Source: Bradyrhizobium arachidis
GTDB taxonomy: Bacteria > Pseudomonadota > Alphaproteobacteria > Rhizobiales > Xanthobacteraceae
Assembly: GCF_024758505.1 (NCBI RefSeq)
Contig: NZ_CP077970.1
Span: 1,550,001-1,614,000, forward strand
Direction: 5' to 3'
DNA length: 64,000 nt
The position numbers were made by a program, and so were the translations under genes. A model generated the notes under the pieces. That model searched no databases, had not been told where the DNA came from, and saw nothing but the letters and a program-made list of their open reading frames with translations. Of the stretch, positions 9,551 to 18,879 are shown in pieces. Position 1 is the stretch's first letter. Every line of letters begins with the position of its first letter.

Positions 9551-10954
9551 ATGACCATTGATATCAAAAAGATCAGCGAGATGGACAAGCGGTCGGTCCT
9601 GCATCCTTTCACGCATCTCAAGGACTTTGCGACGGGCAAGCTCGGCGAGCCGACAATTGTTGAAACCGGTAAGGGCGTGCGAATCCAGGATGCTCAGGGC
9701 AATCAGCTGATTGACGGTTTCGCTGGCATGTACTGCGTCAATGTTGGCTACGGTCGTACCGAAGTGGCTGAGGCGATCTCGCGGCAGGCCTATCGTCTTG
9801 CGTATTATCATTGCTATGCGGCGCACACGACAGATGAGCTTGCGATCCTGTCTGATCGTCTCGTCCGAATGGCGCCGGGAAAGATGAGTAAGGTCTTCTA
9901 TGGCATGTCCGGCTCCGACGCTAATGAGACGCAGGCAAAGCTGGTGTGGTACTATAATAATCTGCGAGGTAAGCCGAACAAGAAGAAGATCATCGCGCGC
10001 GAACGCGGCTATCACGGCTGCAGCGTCGTTTCGGGTTCGATGACTGGTATGAGCTTCTATCACGATCATATGGATCTTCCGCTGCCGCAGATTGTGCGGA
10101 CCGGTGTTCCGCATCACTATTGGGGAGCGAACCCTCAGGAGACCGAGGTCGAGTTTTCCGCCCGCCGCGCGGTTGAGCTTGATCAGCTCATTGAGCGCAT
10201 TGGCCCGGATAATGTGGGAGCTTTCATTGCGGAGCCGGTGCTCGGCACCGGCGGCATTACGCCGCCGCCGGAAGGTTACTGGAAGGCGACTCAGGCTGTG
10301 CTTAAAAAACACGACGTTCTGCTGATCGCGGATGAAGTAATCACGGGCTTTGGCCGCACCGGGTCAATGTTCGGTTCTCAGCACTACGGTATAGAGCCTG
10401 ACCTTATCACCGTCGCAAAGGGTTTGACCTCAGGTTATTTTCCCCTTTCCGCCGCGATTGTCGGCGAAAACGTCTACAACGTCTTCGAAGACGGTGCTGA
10501 TAAGGTTGGGGCGTTTTCGCATGGCTATACTTATTCAGGTCATCCGATCGGCGCCGCTACGGCGAACGCGGTTCTCGACATCGTCGAGAAGGAGAGCCTT
10601 CCCAGTAATGCTCGCGAGGTGGGGGCCTATTTCCAAGCTCAGCTCAAGAAGAAGTTCGCGCAACTCCCGATCGTTGGTGAGGTGCGCGGGGTTGGGCTCA
10701 TGGGTGCCATTGAGTTTGTCAGCGACCGCGATAGTAAGAAACGGTTCGATCCATCCCTCAAAGTTGGTGCTCGTGTTTCGAAGGCGGCCCGCGACCGTGG
10801 CCTAATCGCTCGTCCCATGCCCCACGGAGACATCTTAGGTTTCGCTCCGCCACTCGTGACCACCAAAGCTGAAATAGATGAGATCGTCTCGATCACCGAA
10901 AGGGCAATTCGCTCCGTCATGGACGAGCTCGTTCGGAGCGGAGAAAAAATCTAG
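9551..10954 (+). CDS. Class III (omega) aminotransferase
   Basis: 467-residue PLP-dependent transaminase of the omega-amino-acid/diamine class. It moves an amino group from a terminal amine to pyruvate or 2-oxoglutarate and yields a semialdehyde. Visible features are IDGFAGMYCVNVGYG near residue 55, the PLP phosphate site SGSDANETQAK near 120, LLIADEVITGFGRTG (PLP-pyridine Asp) near 259-273, and TVAKGLTSGYFPLSA with the Schiff-base Lys near 288. GHPIGAATANAVLDIV follows. The start has a strong GAGAGGAAG site. The gene precedes a semialdehyde dehydrogenase, so the two likely act in sequence (transaminate, then oxidise). In the ectoine pathway the equivalent step is DoeD. The substrate cannot be read from sequence. 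A fragment of a second copy lies at 32740-32925. Confidence 0.92.
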   Translation: MTIDIKKISEMDKRSVLHPFTHLKDFATGKLGEPTIVETGKGVRIQDAQGNQLIDGFAGMYCVNVGYGRTEVAEAISRQAYRLAYYHCYAAHTTDELAILSDRLVRMAPGKMSKVFYGMSGSDANETQAKLVWYYNNLRGKPNKKKIIARERGYHGCSVVSGSMTGMSFYHDHMDLPLPQIVRTGVPHHYWGANPQETEVEFSARRAVELDQLIERIGPDNVGAFIAEPVLGTGGITPPPEGYWKATQAVLKKHDVLLIADEVITGFGRTGSMFGSQHYGIEPDLITVAKGLTSGYFPLSAAIVGENVYNVFEDGADKVGAFSHGYTYSGHPIGAATANAVLDIVEKESLPSNAREVGAYFQAQLKKKFAQLPIVGEVRGVGLMGAIEFVSDRDSKKRFDPSLKVGARVSKAARDRGLIARPMPHGDILGFAPPLVTTKAEIDEIVSITERAIRSVMDELVRSGEKI

Positions 10955-10996
10955 CGATTAGCAGTCGTAGCCTTTCGGCCACCATCTGCCAGGACC

Positions 10997-11041
10997 CATC
11001 GCAACGATCTGAGCTCGTTGCGATGGCGGTGTGTTTTTTTG
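10997..11041 (+). terminator. Rho-independent terminator after the aminotransferase gene
   Basis: CATCGCAACGA, a 7-base loop, TCGTTGCGATG, then GCGGTGTG and a run of T. The 11-bp stem is perfect. It separates the aminotransferase transcript from the aldehyde dehydrogenase gene, so the latter probably has its own promoter in 11042-11197. Confidence 0.85.
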
Positions 11042-11197
11042 CCCCGGCAATCCGCGATGAGATCGAAGACGCGGGCCCTCGCGATCTCGCCAACTCGGGC
11101 TCATGGCTGAGCCGGGACAACGGCTCTTAACTTGCGACAGTTTGATCGCGGGCCTTGCAATCGGATGTGACGATCAACAAAGGGGCGGGGACGAAGT

Positions 11198-12634
11198 ATG
11201 TCCAGTGTGAATTACAAGTTGTTTATCAATGGCGCGTGGCGCTCGGGCCATAAGGGCTCCGATTTGGCGCTCATCAATCCCGCCACTACAGAGGAATTCG
11301 GTCGTGTCGCCGCCGCTTCTGCCTCTGATCTCGAAGACGCTTTGAAATCTGCAGACGACAGTCTGCTGCGCTGGTCCAATACACCGGCCCATGAGCGGGG
11401 GGCGCTTCTCGTTCGCGCAGCGCAAATACTGAAGGCGAAAATCGAACCTGCCGCATCGGCCCTTTCCAGAGAGCAAGGGAAAACCGTGGCAGAAGCGAAA
11501 GGGGAATACGCCCGAGCGGTTGAGACCCTGGAGTGGAACGGTCTTCGAGCGGAGCAATTGTCAGCTTCATTTCCGGTCGATCAGAAGCGGATGATCGTAC
11601 CGGAAGCAATTGGTGTTGTTGCTGCATTTACACCGTGGAACTACCCGGCTGTGCTCAACGCCCGGAAACTTGCCGCTCCCATCGCCGCCGGTTGCCCCGT
11701 AATCCTGAAAGCGGCAGAAGAGACTCCAAGCGCCGGCGTATTTTTAATAGAAGCCTTGGTGGAGGCAGGGATCCCTGCCGGCGTAGTGAGCTTGCTTTTC
11801 GGTGATCCGCCGATGATCTCCGAACACTTGCTCGGTTCACCTGCTGTTCGAGTTCTGTCCTTCACCGGCTCAACGCCTGTTGGCAAGCAGCTGGCGAAGA
11901 TTGCAGCCACCAATCTGCAGCGATGTGTTCTAGAGCTCGGCGGCCACTCCCCTGTGGTGGTCTTTGAGGATACAGATGCTTCGAAGGCCGTTTCCGCAAT
12001 AGCTGAATACAAGTTTGAATGCGCGGGTCAGAGCTGCAACGCGCCAAGCCGGATTCTGGTCGCGCGATCGATCTATAGGGAGTTCTTGGGACGACTTGTT
12101 CAGGCGGCAGAGCGCATCCGGGTGGGTCTTCCCGAAGACCTAGGCACGGATATGGGGCCCATGGCGAACGCGAGACGAATCGAAGCGATGGAACGCCTGA
12201 CGAAGGATGCCCTCAGTCGCGGAGCACAACTTGAAACAGGTGGAAAACGCATCGACCGACCGGGATTTTATTGGGCGCCCACTATTTTAAGCAATGTTCA
12301 TCCGGACTCACAGGTGCTTCGCGAAGAACCCTTCGGGCCTATCCTCACCGTCGCGCCCTTTGATACGATTGAAGAAGCAATCAGGGAAGCCAATGCGTCG
12401 GAATTTGGATTGGCTTCCTATGTCTTCAGCGACTCCGCAGATATCCAGCAAAGAATGATTCGGAGCCTTTTGGCAGGAACTGTCAGTGTGAACTATCTAA
12501 AGGGTGTGTCCGCGGACGCCCCGCTTGGTGGTATCAAGCAGAGTGGATATGGCTACGAAGGCGGCGTGGAGGGACTAAGGATCTTCCAAAACTTAAAGCT
12601 CGTCAATTTCGCCAATGCTTCGGCCATCGGCTAG
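11198..12634 (+). CDS. NAD(P)-dependent (succinate-)semialdehyde dehydrogenase
   Basis: 478-residue aldehyde dehydrogenase of the GabD/SSADH group. It oxidises a semialdehyde to the acid with NAD(P)+. Features: VVAAFTPWNYPAVLNARK (Rossmann and Asn site, residues about 140-158), SFTGSTPVGKQLAK (coenzyme loop), LELGGHSP with the catalytic Glu near 250, AGQSCNAPSR with the catalytic Cys near 284, and EEPFGPILTV near 380. A purine-rich site GGGGCGGGGACGAAG precedes the ATG. Length and motifs are intact. It follows the transaminase and precedes methylaspartate ammonia-lyase, so a plausible substrate is a 2-amino-4-oxobutyrate-like semialdehyde. That is inference, because GabD, DoeC and other ALDHs look alike. 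Confidence 0.9.
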   Translation: MSSVNYKLFINGAWRSGHKGSDLALINPATTEEFGRVAAASASDLEDALKSADDSLLRWSNTPAHERGALLVRAAQILKAKIEPAASALSREQGKTVAEAKGEYARAVETLEWNGLRAEQLSASFPVDQKRMIVPEAIGVVAAFTPWNYPAVLNARKLAAPIAAGCPVILKAAEETPSAGVFLIEALVEAGIPAGVVSLLFGDPPMISEHLLGSPAVRVLSFTGSTPVGKQLAKIAATNLQRCVLELGGHSPVVVFEDTDASKAVSAIAEYKFECAGQSCNAPSRILVARSIYREFLGRLVQAAERIRVGLPEDLGTDMGPMANARRIEAMERLTKDALSRGAQLETGGKRIDRPGFYWAPTILSNVHPDSQVLREEPFGPILTVAPFDTIEEAIREANASEFGLASYVFSDSADIQQRMIRSLLAGTVSVNYLKGVSADAPLGGIKQSGYGYEGGVEGLRIFQNLKLVNFANASAIG

Positions 12635-12679
12635 GCCGATGCACAGCGTGGATCGCGACAAACTGAGATTGAGTGCACA

Positions 12680-13963
12680 ATGAGAAACTCTGGGATGATA
12701 AAAGATGTAATCCTGGCTCCTGGGAATGGCAGTTTCTTCTACGACGATCAAGCAGCGATACGCGCCGGCCAGGCTCAGGACGGTTTCCTCTATGTGGGCA
12801 CCCCACTGACTGCCGGATTCACGAGTATCCGTATGCCGGCGCATTCGCTCAGCATTGGTCTTGTGTTGTCGGACAATATGGTCGTCTGGGGCGACATGAT
12901 GAGCGTGCAGTACTCGGGCGCAGGCGGCCGCGATCCCGTGTTTCAGGTTGAGGTAATCGAAGCCCTTACTAGATTTATCGTCATGCCGCGCCTTCTCGTC
13001 GCTGACGCATCCAATTTCCTCAATGCTTCTAGAGATGTCCTCGCCTACCATGAGAATAGGCGCCTACCCTTGGCAATCGAATATGGCGTGAGCCAAGCGT
13101 TGCTTCGTGCTGCTGCTCACTATGCCCGAACTACGCTCGCCGAGGTAATCTGCTCTGAATTTTCTCTGCCATTGCCGGAGCGGCCCATTCCAATCTATGC
13201 TCAAAGTGGCGATTCAAGAGAACTCAACGTCGACAAGATGATTCTCAAGTCGGTGGATATTCTTCCGCATGGACTGATCAACTCTCGCGAAAAGTTCGGG
13301 CCTTCGGGCGAGACGTTTCGAAAGTTCGTCAGGTGGGTCGCAAAGCGCACGAGAGAGATCGGCAAGCCTGGATATCATCCTGTCTTGCATTTCGACGTTT
13401 ACGGTTGGATTGGTCTTGAGATCGGCATGCAAGCAGAAGAAATTGCCGATTTCATTGCGCGGCTTGCGGATGACGTCCCGGGTTATCGACTTCATATTGA
13501 ATGCCCGGCGGACTTTGGATCGACTGAGATGCAGCTGGAGGAGTACGCCAAGATCGTGGCACTTCTTGACGCGCGTGGCACAGAAGCCCGAATTGTAGTC
13601 GACGAGCAATGCAATACACTGGAGGATATAGAACTTTTCGCCAAAGCAAGGGCGGCTCATCTGATCCAGATAAAAATGCCTGATGTTGGTTCAATCGCTG
13701 ACAGTGCCAAGGCTGTATTAGTCTGCAAAGAAAATGGAGTCGGTGCCTATATTGGTGGAAGCTGCACTGAAACGGACTTGTCGGCAAGGGCTGCTGTTAA
13801 CATTGCTGTAGCGACACAGGCCGACATGATACTCGCCAAGCCTGGAATGGGAGTCGATGAGGGCATTTCCATCGTCGGAAATGAGCAGAGCAGATTGCTA
13901 GCCACTCTTCGCTATCGACGAAACCGAGATTCCGGACGGAATGTTAAAGCCGTATCCGCATGA
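12680..13963 (+). CDS. mal: Methylaspartate ammonia-lyase
   Basis: 427-residue enolase-superfamily enzyme that removes ammonia from threo-3-methyl-L-aspartate to give mesaconate. Family marks: the N-terminal MIKDVILAPGNGSFFYDDQ, VDILPHGLINS with the catalytic His, LHFDVYGWIG, HIECPADFGS, ARIVVDEQCNTLED (metal ligands), HLIQIKMPDVGS with the catalytic Lys, and the terminal YIGGSCTETDLSARAA. All catalytic positions I can check are kept. Two starts are possible, ATG 12680 and ATG 12695; the second matches family N-termini slightly better. The stop overlaps the start of the CoA-transferase by 4 bases (ATGA), so the two are translationally coupled. No glutamate mutase is visible in the window. The methylaspartate may therefore come from another route. 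Confidence 0.92.
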   Translation: MRNSGMIKDVILAPGNGSFFYDDQAAIRAGQAQDGFLYVGTPLTAGFTSIRMPAHSLSIGLVLSDNMVVWGDMMSVQYSGAGGRDPVFQVEVIEALTRFIVMPRLLVADASNFLNASRDVLAYHENRRLPLAIEYGVSQALLRAAAHYARTTLAEVICSEFSLPLPERPIPIYAQSGDSRELNVDKMILKSVDILPHGLINSREKFGPSGETFRKFVRWVAKRTREIGKPGYHPVLHFDVYGWIGLEIGMQAEEIADFIARLADDVPGYRLHIECPADFGSTEMQLEEYAKIVALLDARGTEARIVVDEQCNTLEDIELFAKARAAHLIQIKMPDVGSIADSAKAVLVCKENGVGAYIGGSCTETDLSARAAVNIAVATQADMILAKPGMGVDEGISIVGNEQSRLLATLRYRRNRDSGRNVKAVSA

Positions 13964-15090
13964 AAAACGCGCTTGAAGGTATTACGGTCGTTGCCGTGGA
14001 GCAGGCGGTGGCAGCGCCTTACGCATCCTCCCGGCTCGCGGACGCGGGGGCGCGCGTCATCAAGGTCGAACGTCCAGAGGGCGATTTCGCGCGGAATTAC
14101 GACAACCTCGTCCAAGGTGAGAGCGCGTATTTCGTTTGGTTAAATCGCGGGAAAGAATCTATCTGCCTCGACCTGACGACTGAAGCGGACCGCACAGTGC
14201 TGGACGCGATGATCGCCAAGGCGGATGTATTCATTCAAAATCTAAGGCCGGGAGGTATGAGAAAGCTTGGTTTCGGTTCCGCGGATCTTCGCCAACGCTT
14301 TCCCCGTCTTATAACCTGTGACATTTCGGGGTTTGGCGATGGCGGTGCACTGTCGCATCTGAAAGCCTATGATCTGATCGTCCAAGCCGAGACCGGCCTT
14401 TGCGCCATCACCGGGACAGTGCATGGGCCGGCGCGGGTCGGGGTATCTGTGTGCGATATCTCGGCAGGCATGACGGCCCTCAACGCGATATTGCTGGCGC
14501 TGCTCCACCGTGCGCGCACCGGCCAGGGAACGAATATTCAAGTATCGCTTTTTGATGCCGTTGCGGATTGGATGAATGTTCCAATTCTTCAATTCGAGTA
14601 TAGCGGTTACCACACCGTGCGAGCGGGTGTGAACCATCCATCATTGGCGCCATACGGAGCATATCGCTGCGCGGACGGCAACGACGTTATCTTCTCTGTT
14701 CAGAACGACCGCGAATGGGTCAATTTCTGCGCTAAGTTTCTCAAGCGGCCGGAACTCATCCGCGCTCCCGGCTTCGGCGATAACATGGAGCGCATTCGCA
14801 ACCGGGCTAGATTAGATGAGATCGTCGCCACAAGCTTTGGGCAGATGTCGAGCACCGAAGCGATGAGGGAGCTGGAAGCTGCGGGACTGGCGTATGGACG
14901 ACTCAACCAAATAGAAGACGTATCCCGGCATCCACACCTGCGACGGGTGCCGGTGTCTACGCCAGGCGGCAATATTGATGTGATCGCGCCGGCTGCGATT
15001 TTTGATCAAGAGGAGACCCCGGCGTTGCGATCAGTTCCCGCTCGAGGAGCCGATTCTGAGACGCTGCGGAAAGAATATGGGAATTTCTAG
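13960..15090 (+). CDS. Family III (CaiB/BaiF) CoA-transferase, probably mesaconate/succinyl-CoA type
   Basis: 376-residue formyl-CoA-transferase-like enzyme that moves CoA from a donor thioester to a dicarboxylate. Features: LEGITVVAVEQAVAAPYASS and GARVIKVERPEGDFAR at the N-terminus, then LNRGKESICLDL, IQNLRPGGMRKLGFG, and VGVSVCDISAG with the catalytic Asp near residue 170. The HPSLAPYGAYRCADG region and a C-terminal PHLRRVPVSTPGG follow. Its 4-base overlap with mal indicates a shared transcript. Mesaconate is therefore the obvious acceptor, as in the methylaspartate cycle, although itaconate or methylsuccinate analogues cannot be excluded. The next steps (mesaconyl-CoA hydratase and lyase) are not in the window. 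Confidence 0.88.
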   Translation: MKNALEGITVVAVEQAVAAPYASSRLADAGARVIKVERPEGDFARNYDNLVQGESAYFVWLNRGKESICLDLTTEADRTVLDAMIAKADVFIQNLRPGGMRKLGFGSADLRQRFPRLITCDISGFGDGGALSHLKAYDLIVQAETGLCAITGTVHGPARVGVSVCDISAGMTALNAILLALLHRARTGQGTNIQVSLFDAVADWMNVPILQFEYSGYHTVRAGVNHPSLAPYGAYRCADGNDVIFSVQNDREWVNFCAKFLKRPELIRAPGFGDNMERIRNRARLDEIVATSFGQMSSTEAMRELEAAGLAYGRLNQIEDVSRHPHLRRVPVSTPGGNIDVIAPAAIFDQEETPALRSVPARGADSETLRKEYGNF

Positions 15091-15204
15091 CGCTTTAAAC
15101 CGCACTGACGCGGCGTATCGCGGTGAACTTAAATTGATGAGATCTGCATCGTGGGGGCGGTATCATCGGGCTGTCCATGACACTACTCCTATTAGGCCGC
15201 TAGC

Positions 15205-15690
15205 GCATTGTCGTGGCGGTCGTCGTCGCTAGCCTGCGGCGCGGATGGTCATGGGGTGGATGCCGAGATTACAATTTTCGAACGCTTCATCCTGGGACAT
15301 CGCGAGCTGCATGAACTCTTGGCGGAGCGCGTTTGTACCAGGAGTTCGACGATAAATGCCATCGAGGAGGAGGTAGTTGCGGCGGATGCTTTATTGGCGC
15401 GGTGCTTGTTCTCGGTTCGGGCGCGCCAAACTAACAGGACATCTTGATCTTGATGTGCAAAAGCTCCGTGATCCTAACTTAACTGTCGATCAGGGCGGGT
15501 GGGTTCCATACAATCGCGTCCGACGACGCAGACCAATCCGACTTTGGCGTATTTTCAAGGCGGTGACCGAGAGAGTCGGCTCGCCATTCTCACTGATCAA
15601 GTAAGCGGCGGCCTGATCTAAGAAGTCCTCTGTGGGAACGTTCCTCCTAACTTTGTAGCTATCCGTTGAGTGGCCCCTTCTTACTCGCGA
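15205..15690 (+). pseudogene. Decayed second copy of the ald 3' half and terminator
   Basis: DNA and broken translation match the intact ald from about 5334 to 6010. The fragment contains equivalents of GAEVTILDRS, RELDELFEGR, TRFSTIDSVEEEV, AADVVIGAVLVPG, SSVIL/VIVD and the last residues PFSxIxxAAA, then a degenerate copy of the ald terminator. The frames are broken repeatedly, and the segment corresponding to about 5660-5870 is deleted. It lies directly behind the mal-CoA-transferase operon. Confidence 0.8.
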
Positions 15691-16089
15691 TATCCAGGGC
15701 CGCTGACGCTTGCCCGTAGCTCGCCAACGGCACAAGCGCGCCTCACCAATTCGCCGTAAGCGGAGCCGACTCGACCTCGTTTCATTCAGGCGGCCGCGCG
15801 CCAGACGTCAGTGTCGGCACGCGTGATAAGAAGTTGGCGAGAACGGCCGGCATGCGGTTGGTGTGATCTTCGAGAACTGCCGCGCATTGGCCTCATAGGT
15901 CATGCGCGCCATCGGCGGCAAGCAAGGCGAGGGCGATGCTTGAGAGAGGAACATGCAGCTTGCCGCAGTAAGAGCCTGCGCGGCGCGACCTGCCTTGTGC
16001 GTCGATACGCCGATCGTACCGAGGGCAGGGGAGATTCCGAAGTTTACCAACCCTCGACGTCTAGAGTGTTTTCCAATCAGTTGTTCATA
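15691..16089. other. No gene recognised
   Basis: About 400 bp between the ald pseudogene and the IS630 remnant. The minus-strand frame that runs out of the IS630 piece has no transposase features here. No other coding or RNA feature was seen. Confidence 0.4.
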
Positions 16090-16590
16090 GCCTGCATTCG
16101 TTTTGGGTGAAGAGATCGATCGCATTCCGATAGCGCTCCAAAGGCCGTCGGCGGTGCGCGAGGCGACATTGCGCAGGAACGCCTTGAGTTTGGCGAAGGC
16201 GTTTTCGATGAGCTTAAGATCTGCACTGTAGGGCGGCGGGTAGAGCAGCGTTGCGCCCATCGTCTCGATTGCCTCGCGAACCTTCGCACCCTTATGGCTC
16301 AACAGGTTGTCCATGATGACGATATCCCTGGGTTTGAGTTCGGGCACCAGAACTTGAACAATATACGCTTGGAAAGCATCGCGGTTGATCGGGCCATCGA
16401 GAATTACAGGCGCCACTACGTTGGAGAGGCGCAAGCCTGCGGCGAAGGTGGTGGTCTTCCAGTGGCCGGGGATTGCGGCGAGCAGCCCCTCGCACTTCGG
16501 AGCGCGCTCCCCTGGGGCGCCATGTTGGTCGAAGCCTGGTCTCATAGATAGCGGTACGCGCTCCGGACGAGATCAGGCTGACCATCCAAC
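16090..16590 (-). pseudogene. IS630-family transposase, C-terminal remnant
   Basis: Second half of an IS630 DDE transposase: [50 protein letters not shown] (second catalytic Asp), then [20 protein letters not shown] with the catalytic Glu, and [10 protein letters not shown]. The N-terminal piece continues upstream in another frame near 16545-16590 ([12 protein letters not shown]), and the C-terminus changes frame near 16105. It differs in detail from the IS630 fragment at 3225-3449. Confidence 0.75.
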
Positions 16591-16609
16591 CAATTCTGCC
16601 GCTGCGTCA

Positions 16610-16835
16610 TGACATCCGGGCGCTGCGTCCCCTCGCGTCTGCGACAGGATGACGTAGGCGAAGGTATCATCGGGATAGTCGACGAGATCGTATGGACGTC
16701 CCCCCGCACGACCTCAAGCCCCTTGGCGACGCAGCGGTTGACGCCCCCCGCGCCGGCCCGACGCCGCGCCCATCGATGCCGCGGGTTTCCAGAAGCTGCA
16801 GCAGATCGCCGTCGGATGCCGGCGAACGCCTTGGC
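16610..16835 (-). pseudogene. metW: Internal fragment of metW (methionine biosynthesis methyltransferase-like)
   Basis: Pieces in two frames match Met[20 protein letters not shown] (16770-16825), then [17 protein letters not shown] and a degenerate VILSQTLQATRRPDVML-like stretch down to about 16610. In alphaproteobacteria metW normally follows metX. Here it joins the shortened 3' end of metX directly, and both the N-terminal glycine-rich start and the C-terminal half are missing. Confidence 0.7.
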
Positions 16836-17783
16836 CCGTACGCCACCATGATCGCCGGCAATGTCAAAGTAGTCCATCGCGCGCGTCAGATAGAGATAGG
16901 AGTTGGCATCGAACCGTTCGACAAAGGACGAGCCCTGGTGGCGCAGATAGCTCTCGATCTGGAAGTCCGCGTCGAACGAAAACGTCGGCAGCTCGCGGTC
17001 CTGCATGCGCCGGCCGAACTTGCGATGCAGCGCGGCGTCCGAGAGATAGGTGATGTGCGCCGCCATCCGCGCCACCGCGAGGCCGCGATGAGGATGGATG
17101 CCGTGTTCAGCATAGCCGCCATTGTGCCAGTCGGGATCGGCCATCACGGCCTGGCGGCCGAGCTCGTGGAAGGCGATATTCTGGGCCGAGTGCCGTGTCG
17201 AGCAGGCGATTGCGAGCGCGGAGAACACGCGCTGCGGAAAGGCCACGGTCCATTGCAGCGCCTGCATGCCGCCCATGGAGCCGCCGACGACGGCAAACAG
17301 CGTCTCGATGCCGAGACGATCGAGCAGCATCGCCTGCGCGCGCACCATGTCGGGAATGGTGATGACCGGGAAATCGAGGCCCCACACCTTGCCCGTCGCG
17401 GGATTGATGGATGCGGGGCCGGTCGAGCCCATGCAGCCGCCGATCACGTTGGAGCAGATGATGAAATATTGGCTGGGATCGAGCGGACGGCCGGGGCCGA
17501 CCAGCGTCTCGCACCAGCCGGGCTTGCCGGTGACGGGGTGGACGTTGGCGACATGCTGGTCGCCGGTCAGCGCATGGCAGACCAGAATGGCGTTCGAGCG
17601 CTCGGCATCCAGCTCGCCGTAGGTCTGATAGGCGATCTGGAACGGTGCGAGATCGACGCCGCAGTCGAGCGGCAGCGGCTGATCCGCACCGAAGCGCGCG
17701 ATCTCTGAACTCGGATGATCCGCTTCATGCAACCGCTCATCGATGCTGATCGCAGGGCTCGGTATCGACGTGACGCCAACCAT
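16836..17783 (-). pseudogene. metX: Homoserine O-acyltransferase, 3' truncated
   Basis: MetX acylates homoserine with acetyl- or succinyl-CoA in methionine synthesis. From ATG 17783 the alpha/beta-hydrolase frame is clean for about 310 residues: [44 protein letters not shown], the nucleophile elbow [13 protein letters not shown], and [12 protein letters not shown]. It stops matching after [15 protein letters not shown] near 16850. The catalytic Asp and His of the C-terminal third are gone, replaced by the metW fragment. A large antisense open frame over this gene is a composition effect. The gene keeps its SAM-II riboswitch upstream. Confidence 0.85.
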
Positions 17784-17837
17784 CTCTGACCACCGACCTC
17801 GTTTGCGAGCAGCCCTCGCCGCCGCCGAAATCAGGCC

Positions 17838-17868
17838 ATAAAAAACCGACCTGAACAAAGGTTCGGCC
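17838..17868 (-). terminator. Terminator between SAM-II element and metX
   Basis: Read on the minus strand, CCGAACCT and AGGTCGG form an imperfect stem followed by TTTTTTAT. It lies between the SAM-II aptamer and the metX start and so could form the riboswitch expression platform. SAM-II elements also often act on translation, so the exact mechanism is uncertain. Confidence 0.6.
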
Positions 17869-17888
17869 GGGATCGGAATACGTCCCCG

Positions 17889-17946
17889 GCCTGTTTAGCG
17901 AGTTGTTTAACGTGGCTGCAAGCCGGCCGGCTCAAATGACCACGGG
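17889..17946 (-). ncRNA. SAM-II riboswitch
   Basis: On the minus strand the conserved SAM-II pattern is present in order: CGTGGTCATTTG, then GCCGGCTTGCAGCCACG, TAAACAA and CGCTAAA. The first CGTGG pairs with CCACG to form P1, and the later bases can form the pseudoknot. SAM-II senses S-adenosylmethionine and is classically found upstream of metX in alphaproteobacteria, which is exactly its location here. The recognition is from memory of the consensus; a covariance-model search would settle it. Confidence 0.88.
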
Positions 17947-18129
17947 ACAACCAAAGCTAGTGGCTTGAGCGGATTTCGTCAAGCTAAAGCCCTTCTCGAG
18001 CACCGGTTGACCAAGTGAAGCCCTGTGAAGGCAGACGACTTCGCTATTGTTTCTGTTTGCTTTTGGGCGCCTATCCTGCCTAATCAATGCCACTCGCCGG
18101 CCCGGCCGAACCGCCTTCAGCCCCTTACC

Positions 18130-18570
18130 CGCCACGACACATATGCCCCGCCCGCGCGGCCGTCGCTGCAGGAATTGCGCAACGAGATCGATGCGATCGA
18201 CGAGCAGATCCATGGCCTTTCGGTACAGCGCGGCAACATCCGCGTTGAGCAGACACAGGAGCTGGGCTCCGCCTTCCGGCGGGTACGCGAGGCCGACATG
18301 ATGCGGCGGCTGGTCGAGCGCCGTCGCGGCGTAATGCCGCTCGACACCGTCGAGAGCATCTGGCGCGTGATCATTTCACTTCGGCTTATGTGCAGCCGCC
18401 GTTCGCGGGGCGCATCGGCCCCCTCGCACACGTTACCAGTGCTCGACGCCGCCTATTCCGACTGCGTTTCTCGTGGCGACTATGAATGGGCATCGAGCTG
18501 GTCGCCACCACCGAGAACAGAGTGTAACGCACACCTTGCATCCGCAGTCCCTTCAACGCCTCGACGTTGA
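18130..18570 (+). pseudogene. Chorismate mutase fragment
   Basis: The N-terminal AroQ-type helical domain is recognisable: SLQELRNEIDAIDEQIHGL, EQTQELGSAFRRVREADMMR, and MRRLVERRRGVMPLDTVES followed by IWRVIIS. A second segment (ELVATTENRV) precedes a stop. The middle and end of the usual protein are missing or out of frame. In Bradyrhizobium such a gene lies head-to-head with metX and is followed by hisC and a prephenate dehydrogenase gene, and remnants of both follow here. Confidence 0.7.
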
Positions 18571-18865
18571 CGATGTATGCCGCGGTCACCGCGATCGAGG
18601 ACACCGCGCATTGGCAGATGTCGAAGCAGTTCACCGAGACTGGCGCAATTAGCTGACCGAGGAGATCGGCAAGCTCGGGCTGAAGGTGACGCCCGGCGTC
18701 GCCGATTTCGTGCTGATCCATTTCCCGACCGAGAAGGGCGACACCTCGATAGCGACGACGCCGTCCTGACCAAGCGCTAACTGGTGCTGTGCGCGCTGAA
18801 GAATTGCGGCTTCCCGCATGCGCTGCGCATGACCATCGGTACCAGGAGGTCTACCGACTCATCAA
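18571..18865 (+). pseudogene. hisC: Histidinol-phosphate aminotransferase 3' fragment
   Basis: Frameshifted 3' end of a HisC-type aminotransferase: IEDTAHWQMSKQFTET, then WRN-stop-LTEEIGKLGLKV, TPGVADFVLIHFPTEKG, LCALKNCGFPHALRMTIGT. A TAG at 18650-18652 stands where relatives have Trp. The front half with the PLP lysine is absent. It continues the gene order chorismate mutase, hisC, prephenate dehydrogenase. Confidence 0.75.
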
Positions 18866-18879
18866 CCCTGGTGCATCGT

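Noticed and set aside
16692..17708. Long plus-strand open frame (338 codons) opposite metX
   Set aside because: It is antisense to a well-matched metX frame and consists of His/Arg/Ala-rich text typical of a GC-rich shadow.
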